Assembly: GCA_963664665.2 (NCBI GenBank)
Contig: CAXXMH010000007.1
Location: forward strand, 1 to 64,000
Source: Bin55 sp963664665
Lineage (GTDB): Bacteria; Pseudomonadota; Gammaproteobacteria; Pseudomonadales; Azotimanducaceae
DNA length: 64,000 bases
Reading direction: 5' to 3'
Below, one piece after another: positions 43,337-52,470 of this stretch. The position numbers and the translations under genes are program-made. Below the pieces are notes generated by a model. The model was not told the DNA's origin. It searched no databases and saw nothing but the letters and a program-made list of their open reading frames with translations. Positions within the stretch are counted from its first letter, which is position 1, and every line of letters starts with the position of its first letter.

Positions 43337-44343
43337 TGATAATCAACCCACACTAATTCAGCGACGCCGATCGCGGATTCTCCACCACCGGCATACAGTA
43401 GATAGATTCGTCCATCCTCTACGAAAATGCAGGGATCGCGAAGCTGATTGACACAGCCGTATGCAACACTCCGAACTGAAGGTTCGTTAGTCGCTGTTGC
43501 GCCCTCCCATTCGAATTCAGGTTTAAGAATCGATCCTAAGTGATTGACTTCAATAGCATTCTTGTTGGTGACACGTTCGATGACACTCACTTTGATATGC
43601 TCGGGCGCCTCCCCGACTTCAGTCCAAAATACGAACATACGTTCCCGATTAGCAAGTAGCGCGTGATGTCGCGCATTTTCCGTAAATAAGCGTTGTCCAC
43701 TTGAGAACGGTCCCCGCGCGTGCCGTAGCCGGTACAGAATCCCAGGCATGACCATAGCGAGATATTCGTTCTCGAAGGGTGTGACGCGTAAATAGGTCTC
43801 ACACAGCACGGCTTCTTCCGCGCTGAACGTGACGCCGTCTTGAGAAGTTGCGAGTCTAGTCCGTTGCTTGGCAAACGCGAGCAAACCATGGTAATACATG
43901 TAGATACGCCGTTCCGTATGGTCGACATGTACGTCCGGTGAGGCTATATGAGGCGCGGATCCTTCGTACTCTTGGCTATGAAGTAGCTGGTTTGGCCCCT
44001 TTTTTGTCGGAAGTGCCAATTCAGCGGGTGGTCGAATTGGTTCTGTTGGGAAATAGGATTGCTCAAGTTGTAGCGAACCCGGCGGATGAATTTGCCATGG
44101 TCCGGTAATCTCATCGGCATATGCGAGTCGAATGTACCGTCCTTTATGGTCTGCGAAATAGAGGTAATAACGACCGAGCGGATTCTCTATCCAATCAGGT
44201 ACACGAATTAACGATGGTCCCTGAATATTGACGCCTATGCTTGAGTCGAGGCCCGCGTGAACGATTGGCGTCTCCGTGAGTCGTTTTGCTTTCCACTGAC
44301 CTGTCTGAGGATCGCAATCTACATCGTCGTAGACCGTGTGCAC
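43315..44343 (-). CDS. GH43-like five-bladed propeller protein
   Basis: A 342-residue protein of repeating blades. SLIRVPDWIENPLGRYYLYFADHKG, IASPDVHVDHTERRIYMYYHG and RDPCIFVEDGRIYLLYAGGGES show the Asp-rich turns and (F/Y)YLYYA-type strands of glycoside hydrolase family 43/62/117-like proteins. The late Arg-Asp (QLRDP) and Asp of SPDVH could be active-site residues, but I cannot confirm the catalytic trio. No signal peptide. GTG start at 44343 with weak ribosome site. The coupling with the downstream esterase (22-base overlap) supports a shared carbohydrate substrate. Confidence 0.7.
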   Translation of the reverse strand: MHTVYDDVDCDPQTGQWKAKRLTETPIVHAGLDSSIGVNIQGPSLIRVPDWIENPLGRYYLYFADHKGRYIRLAYADEITGPWQIHPPGSLQLEQSYFPTEPIRPPAELALPTKKGPNQLLHSQEYEGSAPHIASPDVHVDHTERRIYMYYHGLLAFAKQRTRLATSQDGVTFSAEEAVLCETYLRVTPFENEYLAMVMPGILYRLRHARGPFSSGQRLFTENARHHALLANRERMFVFWTEVGEAPEHIKVSVIERVTNKNAIEVNHLGSILKPEFEWEGATATNEPSVRSVAYGCVNQLRDPCIFVEDGRIYLLYAGGGESAIGVAELVWVDYQCRISKK

Positions 44344-44597
44344 TGTTACCGAGCTCCTCTGATTGGCGACGGGAATTATGCTGCGGACGACACCCTAGCC
44401 GCCTTTGACACAGTCCGAATCGAGCCGTTAATCAAGTGTCCATGAAAAGATACAATCCATTCAGGTTCCGACAATGGACGTTGAATCAATAAACAACGGT
44501 GACGCTAGAGAGAATAATGGTTCACTGATTCTTGAGACGGAAGTCTCGGAATCCACTCAAGCAGCTTTTAATCTTTTTTCGTTTAGATCAATCAATT

Positions 44598-45374
44598 GTG
44601 TCAACTCGATCTCCAACCGTAGCGGTGCGTGATCTCTGTCTCGCTTTTGGCGATACAGAGTTCCGTCATAGTCATGGTCTACCTGATTTCCGTGTCAACG
44701 GAAAAGTCTTCGCGCAGTATGCCGTAAACCACCATGGTGACGGTCGCGTAGCACTCTGGCTAAATTCTCCCGAAGGCGTGCAGCAAGATTTCGTCGCGGT
44801 GGATAGCGAAAGCTATTTCGTTCCGCCGTACGTTGGCCCAAGAGGCTGGCTCGGCGTCAACTTGGATAAGAATCTCTCCTGGGATGAGGTCCAATACCAA
44901 GTTGCACAGGCGTATTTAAATACGAGCCGTCGGAACGCTGACATCGAGGACGTGATTCCAGATGTCCCGCCACCGGACATTCCGATTGATCCAGTGGAGT
45001 TCGATGCTTTCAATGACCCGAATTGTCGTCGCTGTCTAGAGCAGATTCGTTCGTTCTGTTTTTCACTGCCAGAAGTGTCTGAAGTACCGCAGTTTGGTAA
45101 ACCGTCGTTCAAAGCGGGTAAGAAAACCTTCGTGACGACCTATGTGCGTGATCGCACACCGTGCGTTGAAATCTGGGTTGGCAAAGAACAGCAAACCGTA
45201 CTCGCAGCTGATAGTCGATTCACGATTCCGCGATACACGGGTCACAATGGCTGGATGCAGCTTGCTCTACTAGACCAAGACTGTATGGAGTTATTTCACG
45301 ATTTGGCCATCGTTAGCTACCGTCATTTCGCGCTCAAACGCATGCTGACGAAGCTCGACGAAGACTCAGCATGA
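44598..45374 (+). CDS. Tandem MmcQ/YjbR-domain protein
   Basis: A 258-residue protein from a GTG at 44598. The frame extends upstream to a TTG at 44532, but those codons are unlike the family and the ribosome site is poor for both. Two copies of the YjbR double-wing fold are visible: LCLAFGDTEFRHSHGLPDFRVNGKVFA near the start and SFCFSLPEVSEVPQFGKPSFKAGKKTF after a Pro-rich linker (about VIPDVPPPDIPIDP). Each copy ends in a GWLGV or GWMQLAL segment. YjbR proteins are usually single-domain and of unknown function. It is a lone gene ahead of the molybdenum hydroxylase cluster. Confidence 0.75.
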   Translation: MSTRSPTVAVRDLCLAFGDTEFRHSHGLPDFRVNGKVFAQYAVNHHGDGRVALWLNSPEGVQQDFVAVDSESYFVPPYVGPRGWLGVNLDKNLSWDEVQYQVAQAYLNTSRRNADIEDVIPDVPPPDIPIDPVEFDAFNDPNCRRCLEQIRSFCFSLPEVSEVPQFGKPSFKAGKKTFVTTYVRDRTPCVEIWVGKEQQTVLAADSRFTIPRYTGHNGWMQLALLDQDCMELFHDLAIVSYRHFALKRMLTKLDEDSA

Positions 45375-45466
45375 AGGTTGTGCGTCTGTCTAAATAGACA
45401 ACGCTCTCAATATGGCCGAGTGCTAACATAAAGAAACAAGATCGTATTTCGGGAAAGGGGTTTTGA

Positions 45467-45922
45467 ATGGCGATCACGATGAAAGTAAATGGCATGGAGC
45501 ACGAGCTCGATGTCGACGTAGACACACCGCTTTTGTGGGTCTTACGTGACCATCTCTCACTCGTTGGAACCAAATTTGGTTGTGGTCGCGGATTGTGTGG
45601 CGCGTGTACGGTTCAAATCGATGGCACCCCTACTCGGTCGTGCCTCACCACCGTCGCCGCAGCGTCAGGACGCAATATTTCAACGATCGAATCTTTAGTC
45701 GATCAGCAACCTGATCTCATCGACGCATGGGTTGAGGAAAACGTCGCGCAGTGTGGGTACTGTCAGTCGGGCCAACTTATGTCAGCCGCGGCACTGTTAG
45801 CAACTAACGCAGCGCCGTCTGACGAAGATATCGATAGTGCGATGGCAGGAAATATATGTCGATGTGGGACGTACGGTCGAATCCGCAAGGCAATCCACCG
45901 GACCGCGGAGGGTCGCCAATGA
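45467..45922 (+). CDS. iorA: 2Fe-2S small subunit of a molybdenum hydroxylase (IorA-like)
   Basis: Electron-transfer subunit of a xanthine-oxidase-family enzyme. Plant-type cluster ligands C39, C44, C47 and C59 and the second cluster ligands C96, C99, C131 and C133 are all present (TKFGCGRGLCGACTVQ; QCGYCQSGQ; ICRCGTYG). At 151 residues it is the standard length. ATG start at 45467 has a strong GGAAAGGGG site. The stop overlaps the large subunit as ATGA, so the subunits are coupled. The two-subunit layout without a separate FAD subunit is the isoquinoline 1-oxidoreductase type. Confidence 0.93.
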   Translation: MAITMKVNGMEHELDVDVDTPLLWVLRDHLSLVGTKFGCGRGLCGACTVQIDGTPTRSCLTTVAAASGRNISTIESLVDQQPDLIDAWVEENVAQCGYCQSGQLMSAAALLATNAAPSDEDIDSAMAGNICRCGTYGRIRKAIHRTAEGRQ

Positions 45923-48114
45923 ACTCCCATCAACTACGAAATCTGTCACGTCGAAACTTTCTTGTCTCGTCAAGCGCTTTGGTTGTGGGATCCTACGCGT
46001 ATACGACAGGATTCAACCCTGTCTTCGCAAATGGAGCGCAATCGTTATCGCCGAGTGTGTATCTTGAGGTAGGCGCGGATGGAGCCGTCACTGTCACTTG
46101 TCATCGTTCCGAGATGGGACAAGGCATCAAGACTGCCGTTGCCCAAGTCGTTTGTGAAGAGCTTGAAGCAGATTGGGACCAAGTCGTTGTAGCGCAAGCC
46201 GAGGGAGATGCGAGATACGGCGATCAGAACACGGATGGTTCTAAGAGCATCAAGAACTTCTTTGTACCCCTAAGGAATGCCGGCGCAGCAGCAAGAGAAA
46301 TGCTCGTACAAGCAGCGGCCGATTCATGGGGCGTAGAACCCGACGAGTGCGAAGCACGGGATCACGCGGTCCATCATCAACCTTCGGCGCGAAGCACTCC
46401 ATTTGGTGAGTTGGTCAGCGCTGCGAGCAAACTTGATGTTCCTATAAGCCCTACATTGAAAGCGCGGGAGAACTGGAATCACATCGGCAAAGCCCGCGTT
46501 CATGTTGATGCCCACGATGTAGCAACTGGCACTGCAACGTACGGTGCGGACGTTACGTTACCGAACATGGCTATTGCGGTAATGGTCCATGCACCTGTAC
46601 TCGGATCGTCGCCGTTAGATGTGAAAGTTCCAGATAGTGCAAATGAGAACGCTCGTTTCATAGGGATCGAAAAGATCAATGCCACCCCCGGTCCAATCGC
46701 CTTCAATCCCGTTGGCAGCGTTGCGGTAATAGCTGAAGATACCTACACCGGCATTAAGATCGCCAAAGAACTCGAAATAACGTGGTCAGAGTCGCCGAAC
46801 CGAACATTCGACAGCGATGTATTTCAGCAAAGCCTGAGGGACGGCGTCAACAGCCCGGGGAAAGTCTGGCATGAAATTGGCGAAGCAGATGCGTTACTGA
46901 GCAACGCTGAAGAGAAGATCGATGCGGTCTATGAAACACCGTTTCTAAGTCATGCGCCCATGGAACCACCCTCAGCTATCGCTAGCGTCGCGGATGATTC
47001 GGTTGAAGTTCTCGCACCCGTTCAAGATCCTCAAACGACACGCAACACCATAGTCGGTGCGCAGGGCTTTGCGATCGAGAACGTTAAAGTTACGCCTACG
47101 CTCCTTGGCGGCGCGTTTGGGCGTAAATCAAAACCCGATTTTGTACTAGAGGCAGTCGAACTCTCGAAGCGCCTGAAGCGACCCATAAGGGTGCAATGGC
47201 AGCGGGAAAACGATCTGCAATACGATTATTTTCATGCGCCGAGTGTTCAGCGCTACGAAGCTACGCTAGGCGAAGATGGTATGCCAGCAGCCTGGCGCCA
47301 AAGGACCGCGTTCCCTTCGATCATGTCAACCGTCGCAGCACCCAATATGGTTGAACCTGCGAATTGGGAACTCGACATGGGATTTACGAACACACCTTAT
47401 CGTTGTGAAAATCAATCGATTGAGGCGACTGGTTTGAAAGCAGGCGTACGAATCGGATGGTTGCGCTCGGTTTGCAACATATTCCATGCCTTTGGTGCGA
47501 ATGTATTTGTTGATGAACTCGCTGAGAAAGCTGGCATGGATCCGATTGACTATCGGCTCGCGATGTGGGAAGGCATGGAGACGGTTCAAGGCGCGCTACC
47601 AAGTGAACCCGGTCACGAGTTTAAGATCGAACGACTTCGAAATGTACTAAACAGAGTTCGAGTGAATTCCAATTGGGACGAGAATGTCGCTGCTGGACGA
47701 GCACTTGGTGTCGCAGTCCACCACAGTTTTCTTTCGTATGTGGCGACTGTGCTTGAAGTCGATGCGTCGGATCCTGACTATCGCGTAACAAATGCACACG
47801 TTGTACTTGATTGTGGCACCTACGTGAACGCAGATACGTGCGTGGCGCAAATGGAAGGCGCCGTCGTATTCGGCTTGTCCGCTGCTCAGCGAGCGAAATT
47901 GACGTTTAAAGACGGAGCAATACAGGAAAGCAACTTTGACGGATATCTGATTGCACGTATGCCAGATGCGCCTTCAATTTCTGTTGAATTGGTTAACTCT
48001 GAGCAGCTACCTGCCGGTGTTGGTGAACCGGGTGTACCACCTGTCGCCCCCGCTTTGAGCAACGCAATCTATCGTGCTGGTGGTGGCCGGCGTCGTTCCT
48101 TACCCCTAATCTGA
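45919..48114 (+). CDS. iorB: Molybdopterin-binding large subunit (IorB-like hydroxylase)
   Basis: Catalytic subunit for hydroxylation of an aldehyde or N-heterocycle with water as oxygen donor. The start is the ATG at 45919, overlapping iorA (ATGA), which places a twin-arginine signal at the N-terminus (LSRRNFLVSSSALVVGS), so the complex is probably exported folded to the periplasm. The active-site Glu fits GVGEPGVPPVAPAL near the C-terminus, and LGGAFGRKSKPDF is a family molybdopterin segment. 731 residues. An earlier frame start at 45856 lies inside iorA and is not supported. The physiological substrate is unknown. Confidence 0.92.
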   Translation: MNSHQLRNLSRRNFLVSSSALVVGSYAYTTGFNPVFANGAQSLSPSVYLEVGADGAVTVTCHRSEMGQGIKTAVAQVVCEELEADWDQVVVAQAEGDARYGDQNTDGSKSIKNFFVPLRNAGAAAREMLVQAAADSWGVEPDECEARDHAVHHQPSARSTPFGELVSAASKLDVPISPTLKARENWNHIGKARVHVDAHDVATGTATYGADVTLPNMAIAVMVHAPVLGSSPLDVKVPDSANENARFIGIEKINATPGPIAFNPVGSVAVIAEDTYTGIKIAKELEITWSESPNRTFDSDVFQQSLRDGVNSPGKVWHEIGEADALLSNAEEKIDAVYETPFLSHAPMEPPSAIASVADDSVEVLAPVQDPQTTRNTIVGAQGFAIENVKVTPTLLGGAFGRKSKPDFVLEAVELSKRLKRPIRVQWQRENDLQYDYFHAPSVQRYEATLGEDGMPAAWRQRTAFPSIMSTVAAPNMVEPANWELDMGFTNTPYRCENQSIEATGLKAGVRIGWLRSVCNIFHAFGANVFVDELAEKAGMDPIDYRLAMWEGMETVQGALPSEPGHEFKIERLRNVLNRVRVNSNWDENVAAGRALGVAVHHSFLSYVATVLEVDASDPDYRVTNAHVVLDCGTYVNADTCVAQMEGAVVFGLSAAQRAKLTFKDGAIQESNFDGYLIARMPDAPSISVELVNSEQLPAGVGEPGVPPVAPALSNAIYRAGGGRRRSLPLI

Positions 48115-48122
48115 GAGTTAGC

Positions 48123-48884
48123 ATGCAACAGATAGATGACTTTCGTGAAGAAGGGACCGCGCTTTACGAACTGCTCGTCGAATTGAAGGACGATCAGTGG
48201 GTGCTGCCCACCCCGTTTAAGAGCCGAACTGTGAATTGGGTGGTTCAGCACCTTCACGACGCGGATCGCTGGGCGCTACATTCTGTAACTGACCCAGACG
48301 GGTTTCGAGATTGGATGCAGAATCGAGAAAAGTACCGGGAATCGGAGCCCGATCCTCTCGAAGGGCGTGCATTGATGGATCGGTGGATTGAATACCAGCA
48401 AAACCTCTGCGACGAGTTGGAACGCGTAGACCCAAACATCCGTGCGCCTTGGTTTGGACCTGACATGGGGCTACGTATGATGGCAACGGCACGTCAAATG
48501 GAAACCTGGTCTCATGGTCAAGACATATATGACCTGCTCCACGTAAAACGGGTTAACACGGATCGCATTCGCAATATCTGTCACATCGGAGTTGCGACTT
48601 ACGGCTGGACATTTGTCAACAGGAAGCTTGAAGTTCCTGAGCCTGTTCCGTATGTTCGTCTATCAGCGCCATCGGGTGCCGAGTGGACGTGGAACGATGC
48701 ATCCGACGATCACTTAGTTGCCGGCTCTGCTGTTGAGTTCGCGCATGTCGTGACACAAGGTCGCAATATCACGGAAGTCAACCTGGATGTACGGGGTAAT
48801 TCGGCCACGCGCTGGATGGAAATCGCGCAGTGTTTCGCGGGGCCGCCCGAAACGCCGCCTGAGCCTGGGATTCGCGGTTGGTAG
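48123..48884 (+). CDS. TIGR03084-like metal-binding protein (maleylpyruvate-isomerase-type N-terminus)
   Basis: A 253-residue protein resembling the TIGR03084/DinB-fold family. The helical N-terminal domain has His residues suited to metal binding (VVQHLHDADRWAL; then ETWSHGQDIYD with two more). The second half is a beta-rich C-terminal domain (VRLSAPSGAEWTWNDAS). Members are scattered through actinobacterial and proteobacterial catabolic clusters, often beside CoA-ester genes. Enzymatic function is unknown. It follows iorB by eight bases, so it is very probably co-transcribed. Confidence 0.75.
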   Translation: MQQIDDFREEGTALYELLVELKDDQWVLPTPFKSRTVNWVVQHLHDADRWALHSVTDPDGFRDWMQNREKYRESEPDPLEGRALMDRWIEYQQNLCDELERVDPNIRAPWFGPDMGLRMMATARQMETWSHGQDIYDLLHVKRVNTDRIRNICHIGVATYGWTFVNRKLEVPEPVPYVRLSAPSGAEWTWNDASDDHLVAGSAVEFAHVVTQGRNITEVNLDVRGNSATRWMEIAQCFAGPPETPPEPGIRGW

Positions 48885-48899
48885 AAGGAAGAGGATAGA

Positions 48900-49970
48900 T
48901 TGGAATTCGGAGTTTGCGTCGCTTCACATGTGAACGACATCGACTACATCGTACGCGCGGAGGAATTAGGCTACTCTCACGCGTGGTGTGCGGATAGTCA
49001 AATGCTGTGGTCTGACTGCTATGCGACGCTCGCGCTCGCAGCTACGCGCACATCTCGCATCCAACTCGGCACCGGTGTAGCTATCACCGGCACGCGACCA
49101 GCTCCAGTTACTGCGGGCAGCATTGCAACCATAAACGCGCTTGCACCTGGTCGCACTTTCCTTGGCTTAGGAGCCGGTAACACCGCGATGCGGGTGATGG
49201 GATTACCTCCAGACGGTGTACGAGATCTAGAACGTTACGTCAATACCCTTAAACCGTTGCTGCGTGGCGAAGAAGGAATCTATCACGCGAAAGGACGCGA
49301 GATACCAATTCGACATGTCATGCCTGACGATGGGTTCGTCAACTTTCGAGACAAGATACCGCTTTACATTTCAGGGTTCGGACCAAAGTCACTTTCAGTG
49401 GCAGGGAAGCTTGGCGACGGCGCGGTTCTTGCACTGCCGGCTACTCCCGGAGTCATGCTCAGTGTCAAACACATGCTGCAGAATGGCGCAAATCAAATCG
49501 GCCGTGAATTGGATAGCGAGGACTATTACACGACTGCTCTGACCGCGATCGTTGTACTTGACGAGGGAGAGCCGGTTGACTCGGACCGGGTTAAGTCGGA
49601 ATGCGGCGCAATGGCGATGGCAGCGATCCACTACTCTTACGAGCAAGTACGGAATTTCGGTCGTCAGCCAGGCGGCGCACTAAAGTACGTTTGGGATGAC
49701 TACGTGAAGATGATCGAGTCCTATCCGGAAGATCGTCGCCACCAACGCATTCATGCAGGACACAACTGCTATGTCATTCCTGAAGAAGAACAATTCTTGA
49801 CGCCAGACGTGTTAACGGCATCCGCAATGATTGGAACCAAAGACCAATTGATTGATCAGCTTAGCGCTCTGGATCAAGCGGGTCTAAATCAAGTTATGGT
49901 GCTGCCAAATTTTGACACGCGTTTTGCGTCAATCGAACGGCTAGCCAAAGACGTCATACCCAACGTGTAA
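48900..49970 (+). CDS. LLM-class flavin/F420-dependent oxidoreductase
   Basis: Luciferase-like (beta/alpha)8-barrel enzyme, 356 residues. The segments EFGVCVASHVNDIDYIVRAEELGYSH, TSRIQLGTGV, LGLGAGNTAMR and GKLGDGAVL match the LLM superfamily, closest in feel to the methylenetetrahydromethanopterin-reductase-like branch. The cofactor could be FMN or F420; sequence alone does not decide. It has a TTG start at 48900 with GAAGGAAGAGG upstream. It is part of the 45-55 kb catabolic cluster and may oxygenate or reduce its substrate. Confidence 0.85.
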   Translation: MEFGVCVASHVNDIDYIVRAEELGYSHAWCADSQMLWSDCYATLALAATRTSRIQLGTGVAITGTRPAPVTAGSIATINALAPGRTFLGLGAGNTAMRVMGLPPDGVRDLERYVNTLKPLLRGEEGIYHAKGREIPIRHVMPDDGFVNFRDKIPLYISGFGPKSLSVAGKLGDGAVLALPATPGVMLSVKHMLQNGANQIGRELDSEDYYTTALTAIVVLDEGEPVDSDRVKSECGAMAMAAIHYSYEQVRNFGRQPGGALKYVWDDYVKMIESYPEDRRHQRIHAGHNCYVIPEEEQFLTPDVLTASAMIGTKDQLIDQLSALDQAGLNQVMVLPNFDTRFASIERLAKDVIPNV

Positions 49971-50043
49971 ACCGGAATCTGGCACTCTAGATCAAAGCGC
50001 GTTAGTGTTTGACACAGCCATTCTCTCGACCAAGGATTCTTAA

Positions 50044-50796
50044 ATGAACGAATTCGCATCAAACGTGCACTGGCAGGACGCCGACGATGGTGCAAAACAC
50101 GCAACGCGAGAGTTCCTTACGGAAACCGATACGGGCAGAAAGAGAACAGGCGCACTATGGTTGCCCGAAAGTGCGGCTAGTTCATCCCTAGTGGCCTTCG
50201 GACATGGTGCTTCTGGTGATAGATATCAAGCACCAATTCCGTATTTAGCAGGCAAATTCGTCAAGGAAGGGCACACCGTCGTGTCAATCGATGGTCCTGT
50301 TCACGGGTTGCGTCAGGTAGGTCCTGGCGGACGTGATGCTTTCAGAAATGAAATGCAACGGGAGACGATGGTAGATGACATGAACGCCGATTGGCGTTTC
50401 GCAGTTGACGTCGCTCAATCAGCCTCGAGTCACGAACTTACTCAACTCGCTTACTTTGGCTTATCCATGGGTTCCATCTTTGGCATACCGATGCTTGCGG
50501 ACGCGGGCAAGAAACTACCTACCGTTGTCGCGACCTTAGGATTGTTAGGTTCTCAAGGGATTGGTCATCGACTCGGTTCGCGCGTGCTCGCAGACGCCGC
50601 GAAGCTCACCTGTCCGATCCTCTTTCTCATGCAGCTTGAAGACGAACTGTTCTCGCGTGAAGGATATCTGGATTTATTTGACGCATTCGCCTCGACGGAC
50701 AAACGTATCCACGCAAACCCAGGCTTACATCCTGAGGTTCCGGCTGAGGAAATGCGATTCGCGTTTGAGTTCATGAACCGCCATCTCTTGGGATGA
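50044..50796 (+). CDS. Alpha/beta-hydrolase, dienelactone-hydrolase-like
   Basis: A 250-residue serine hydrolase. Near the N-terminus FGHGASGDRY marks the oxyanion region. The nucleophile is the Ser of YFGLSMGSIFGIP, the acid is in MQLEDELF and the His in NPGLHPEVPAEEM. Likely hydrolyses an ester or lactone intermediate of the pathway encoded around it. AAGGATTCTTA precedes the ATG at 50044. A gap of 73 bases before it may hold an internal promoter. Confidence 0.78.
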   Translation: MNEFASNVHWQDADDGAKHATREFLTETDTGRKRTGALWLPESAASSSLVAFGHGASGDRYQAPIPYLAGKFVKEGHTVVSIDGPVHGLRQVGPGGRDAFRNEMQRETMVDDMNADWRFAVDVAQSASSHELTQLAYFGLSMGSIFGIPMLADAGKKLPTVVATLGLLGSQGIGHRLGSRVLADAAKLTCPILFLMQLEDELFSREGYLDLFDAFASTDKRIHANPGLHPEVPAEEMRFAFEFMNRHLLG

Positions 50797-50873
50797 TTGA
50801 ACATGGTACGGGACTACATTCTCAACGTTAAAATCATCGCATCCCTACTTCCAAGCAGAGCACAGATTTCACC

Positions 50874-51320
50874 GTGATCCGATCCAGTTTGAGCGCCATT
50901 TTCAAGCTCTTTGACGAAACGGGTGCTTCCCCGGAAGAAGACAAAGAACTATTCAACGAAACAGTCTTAATGACACTCTCTCGTGCGACGAGCGTCGATT
51001 CGAACATCCACCCAGCGGAACTCGGTCTTGTACGGGATATCGTAGCTGAACTGACAGGTCAAGACGTCACTGACAGCGACGTTCGTGTTGCTGCCAACTC
51101 TCACATTTATGAAGAGGGTTCGTTGAGTCGGTACTTGAATGCCGTAAGTGTGCGATTACCGACCGAGCGAAAAATCGAACTCGTAAACGCGCTCGCGAGA
51201 ATTGTTAAGGCGGACGAGCGTATTACGGAGCGTGAGGTCTTTTTCTTCAACATGGTCGTGAGTGACCTCAACTTACGTGCGTCTGATCTTCTGGGATTGA
51301 ATCAAACTCAAGCTTTTTAA
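50874..51320 (+). CDS. TerB-like small helical protein
   Basis: A 148-residue protein with the acidic, helix-rich pattern of TerB/DjlA-N-like domains (LMTLSRATSVDSNIHPAELGLVRDIV and VNALARIVKADERITEREVFFFN, each with a metal-binding-like D-x-hydrophobic-hydrophobic-x2-E). Members have been linked to tellurite resistance and to envelope stress, but many have unknown roles. GTG start at 50874. It is an odd partner inside a catabolic cluster and may be a regulator or stability factor. Confidence 0.7.
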   Translation: MIRSSLSAIFKLFDETGASPEEDKELFNETVLMTLSRATSVDSNIHPAELGLVRDIVAELTGQDVTDSDVRVAANSHIYEEGSLSRYLNAVSVRLPTERKIELVNALARIVKADERITEREVFFFNMVVSDLNLRASDLLGLNQTQAF

Positions 51321-51329
51321 TTCAGAGCC

Positions 51330-52370
51330 ATGACGCCTGAACAGAAGCAGACGTTTTTCGACGATGGTTTCGTAGTCTTCAAGGACATTGTCCCGCCCGA
51401 TGCTGTAACCCGTGCAATACGATTGCTCTATGGAGGTTTATCCGCAATTTGGGAAACCTCAATGGTTCGGCAGGACAAGAATCAAAAGCCTGATGCAAAT
51501 TTAGAGAACAGGCGGCGCGATGCCGTCAGTGCTGCGATGCGCGCAGGTACTGATCCAGTAATCGCCGAGCTCGTAAATCCCGATCAGCCGCTCATGCGGT
51601 CAATCGCAGAAGCACTCGGAAACCCTATACGCGAGCCACGCGGCGCGCAATTGGCGACGATATTTCCACATGAGATAAGAAACGGAATAAACGAAGCCGG
51701 GTATCCCGATAGTGAAGTACCGTTTTATGGTTGGCATGGACACCTTGACGGTCTTTGGAATGGCGCAGCGCCAGTTCATCAACGTACCGACCGGCCGATG
51801 AACGATGAGGAACTCGCGCGTTGGAATCGCGATCCTGCTCGAAACGGTGTCCGACGAACGTATCCTGGCGGTGTCAACATTCTCAATTTCACTGCCTTAC
51901 TCGGTATCCCACTCTCTGATCAGATGGTTGAAGGCGCAGGGAATCTTGGACTGTTGCGGGGCGCGCATCACGCGTTCTCACGATTCTTTCAATATCAACG
52001 TGACATGGGAGGTCCCCTCGGACCGGACGGCCCGGGCTGGGATCGCATCGATACGGACGCTCCTAACTTTAGCGGACTCAGGCACTATCCCGAGGAAGTC
52101 CGAGCACAATTCAGCGACTGTGCCGAATACACATCGGACGGTCGAATGTGGCCAAAACCAACGTTGATAAGAGTCAAACCAGGTGACGCTGTCCTAACAC
52201 TCCACGCTGTGCCGCACTGTGCGACACGATTGGAGGGAAACTCGCCGAGATTGATGGCGTATTTTCGAATCGTCTCGTCCCGCCGTGAAGATACGTTTCT
52301 CGCAAGCTCCCCTGATACATTGTGCGACTGCTGGCTAGAGTGGGACGGGATGCGGGAGCTCGTTTCCTAA
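51330..52370 (+). CDS. Phytanoyl-CoA dioxygenase family (PhyH) protein
   Basis: Non-haem Fe(II)/2-oxoglutarate-dependent oxygenase fold, 346 residues. The iron ligands fit H-x-D in WHGHLDGLWN and the distal His in AVPHCATRLEGNSPR, where the Arg a few residues later would bind 2-oxoglutarate. The N-terminal QKQTFFDDGFVVFKDIVPPDAV is the family start. Likely hydroxylates an acyl-CoA or small lipid-like substrate. It follows the TerB-like gene by nine bases. A long insert (residues ~200-245) separates the ligands. Confidence 0.85.
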   Translation: MTPEQKQTFFDDGFVVFKDIVPPDAVTRAIRLLYGGLSAIWETSMVRQDKNQKPDANLENRRRDAVSAAMRAGTDPVIAELVNPDQPLMRSIAEALGNPIREPRGAQLATIFPHEIRNGINEAGYPDSEVPFYGWHGHLDGLWNGAAPVHQRTDRPMNDEELARWNRDPARNGVRRTYPGGVNILNFTALLGIPLSDQMVEGAGNLGLLRGAHHAFSRFFQYQRDMGGPLGPDGPGWDRIDTDAPNFSGLRHYPEEVRAQFSDCAEYTSDGRMWPKPTLIRVKPGDAVLTLHAVPHCATRLEGNSPRLMAYFRIVSSRREDTFLASSPDTLCDCWLEWDGMRELVS

Positions 52371-52470
52371 GACATCGTCTGCAAAGACGAACGTTGCGTT
52401 GAAGCTATACTTCAATGAATTGCCGTTCGCCGGTACCCAATAGACACACAAAAGAAAGAGGTCGTAATCT

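Noticed and set aside
45375..45400. Small hairpin TGTCT-AAAT-AGACA before iorA
   Set aside because: Only a 5-bp A/T-rich stem; too weak to call a terminator or riboswitch.
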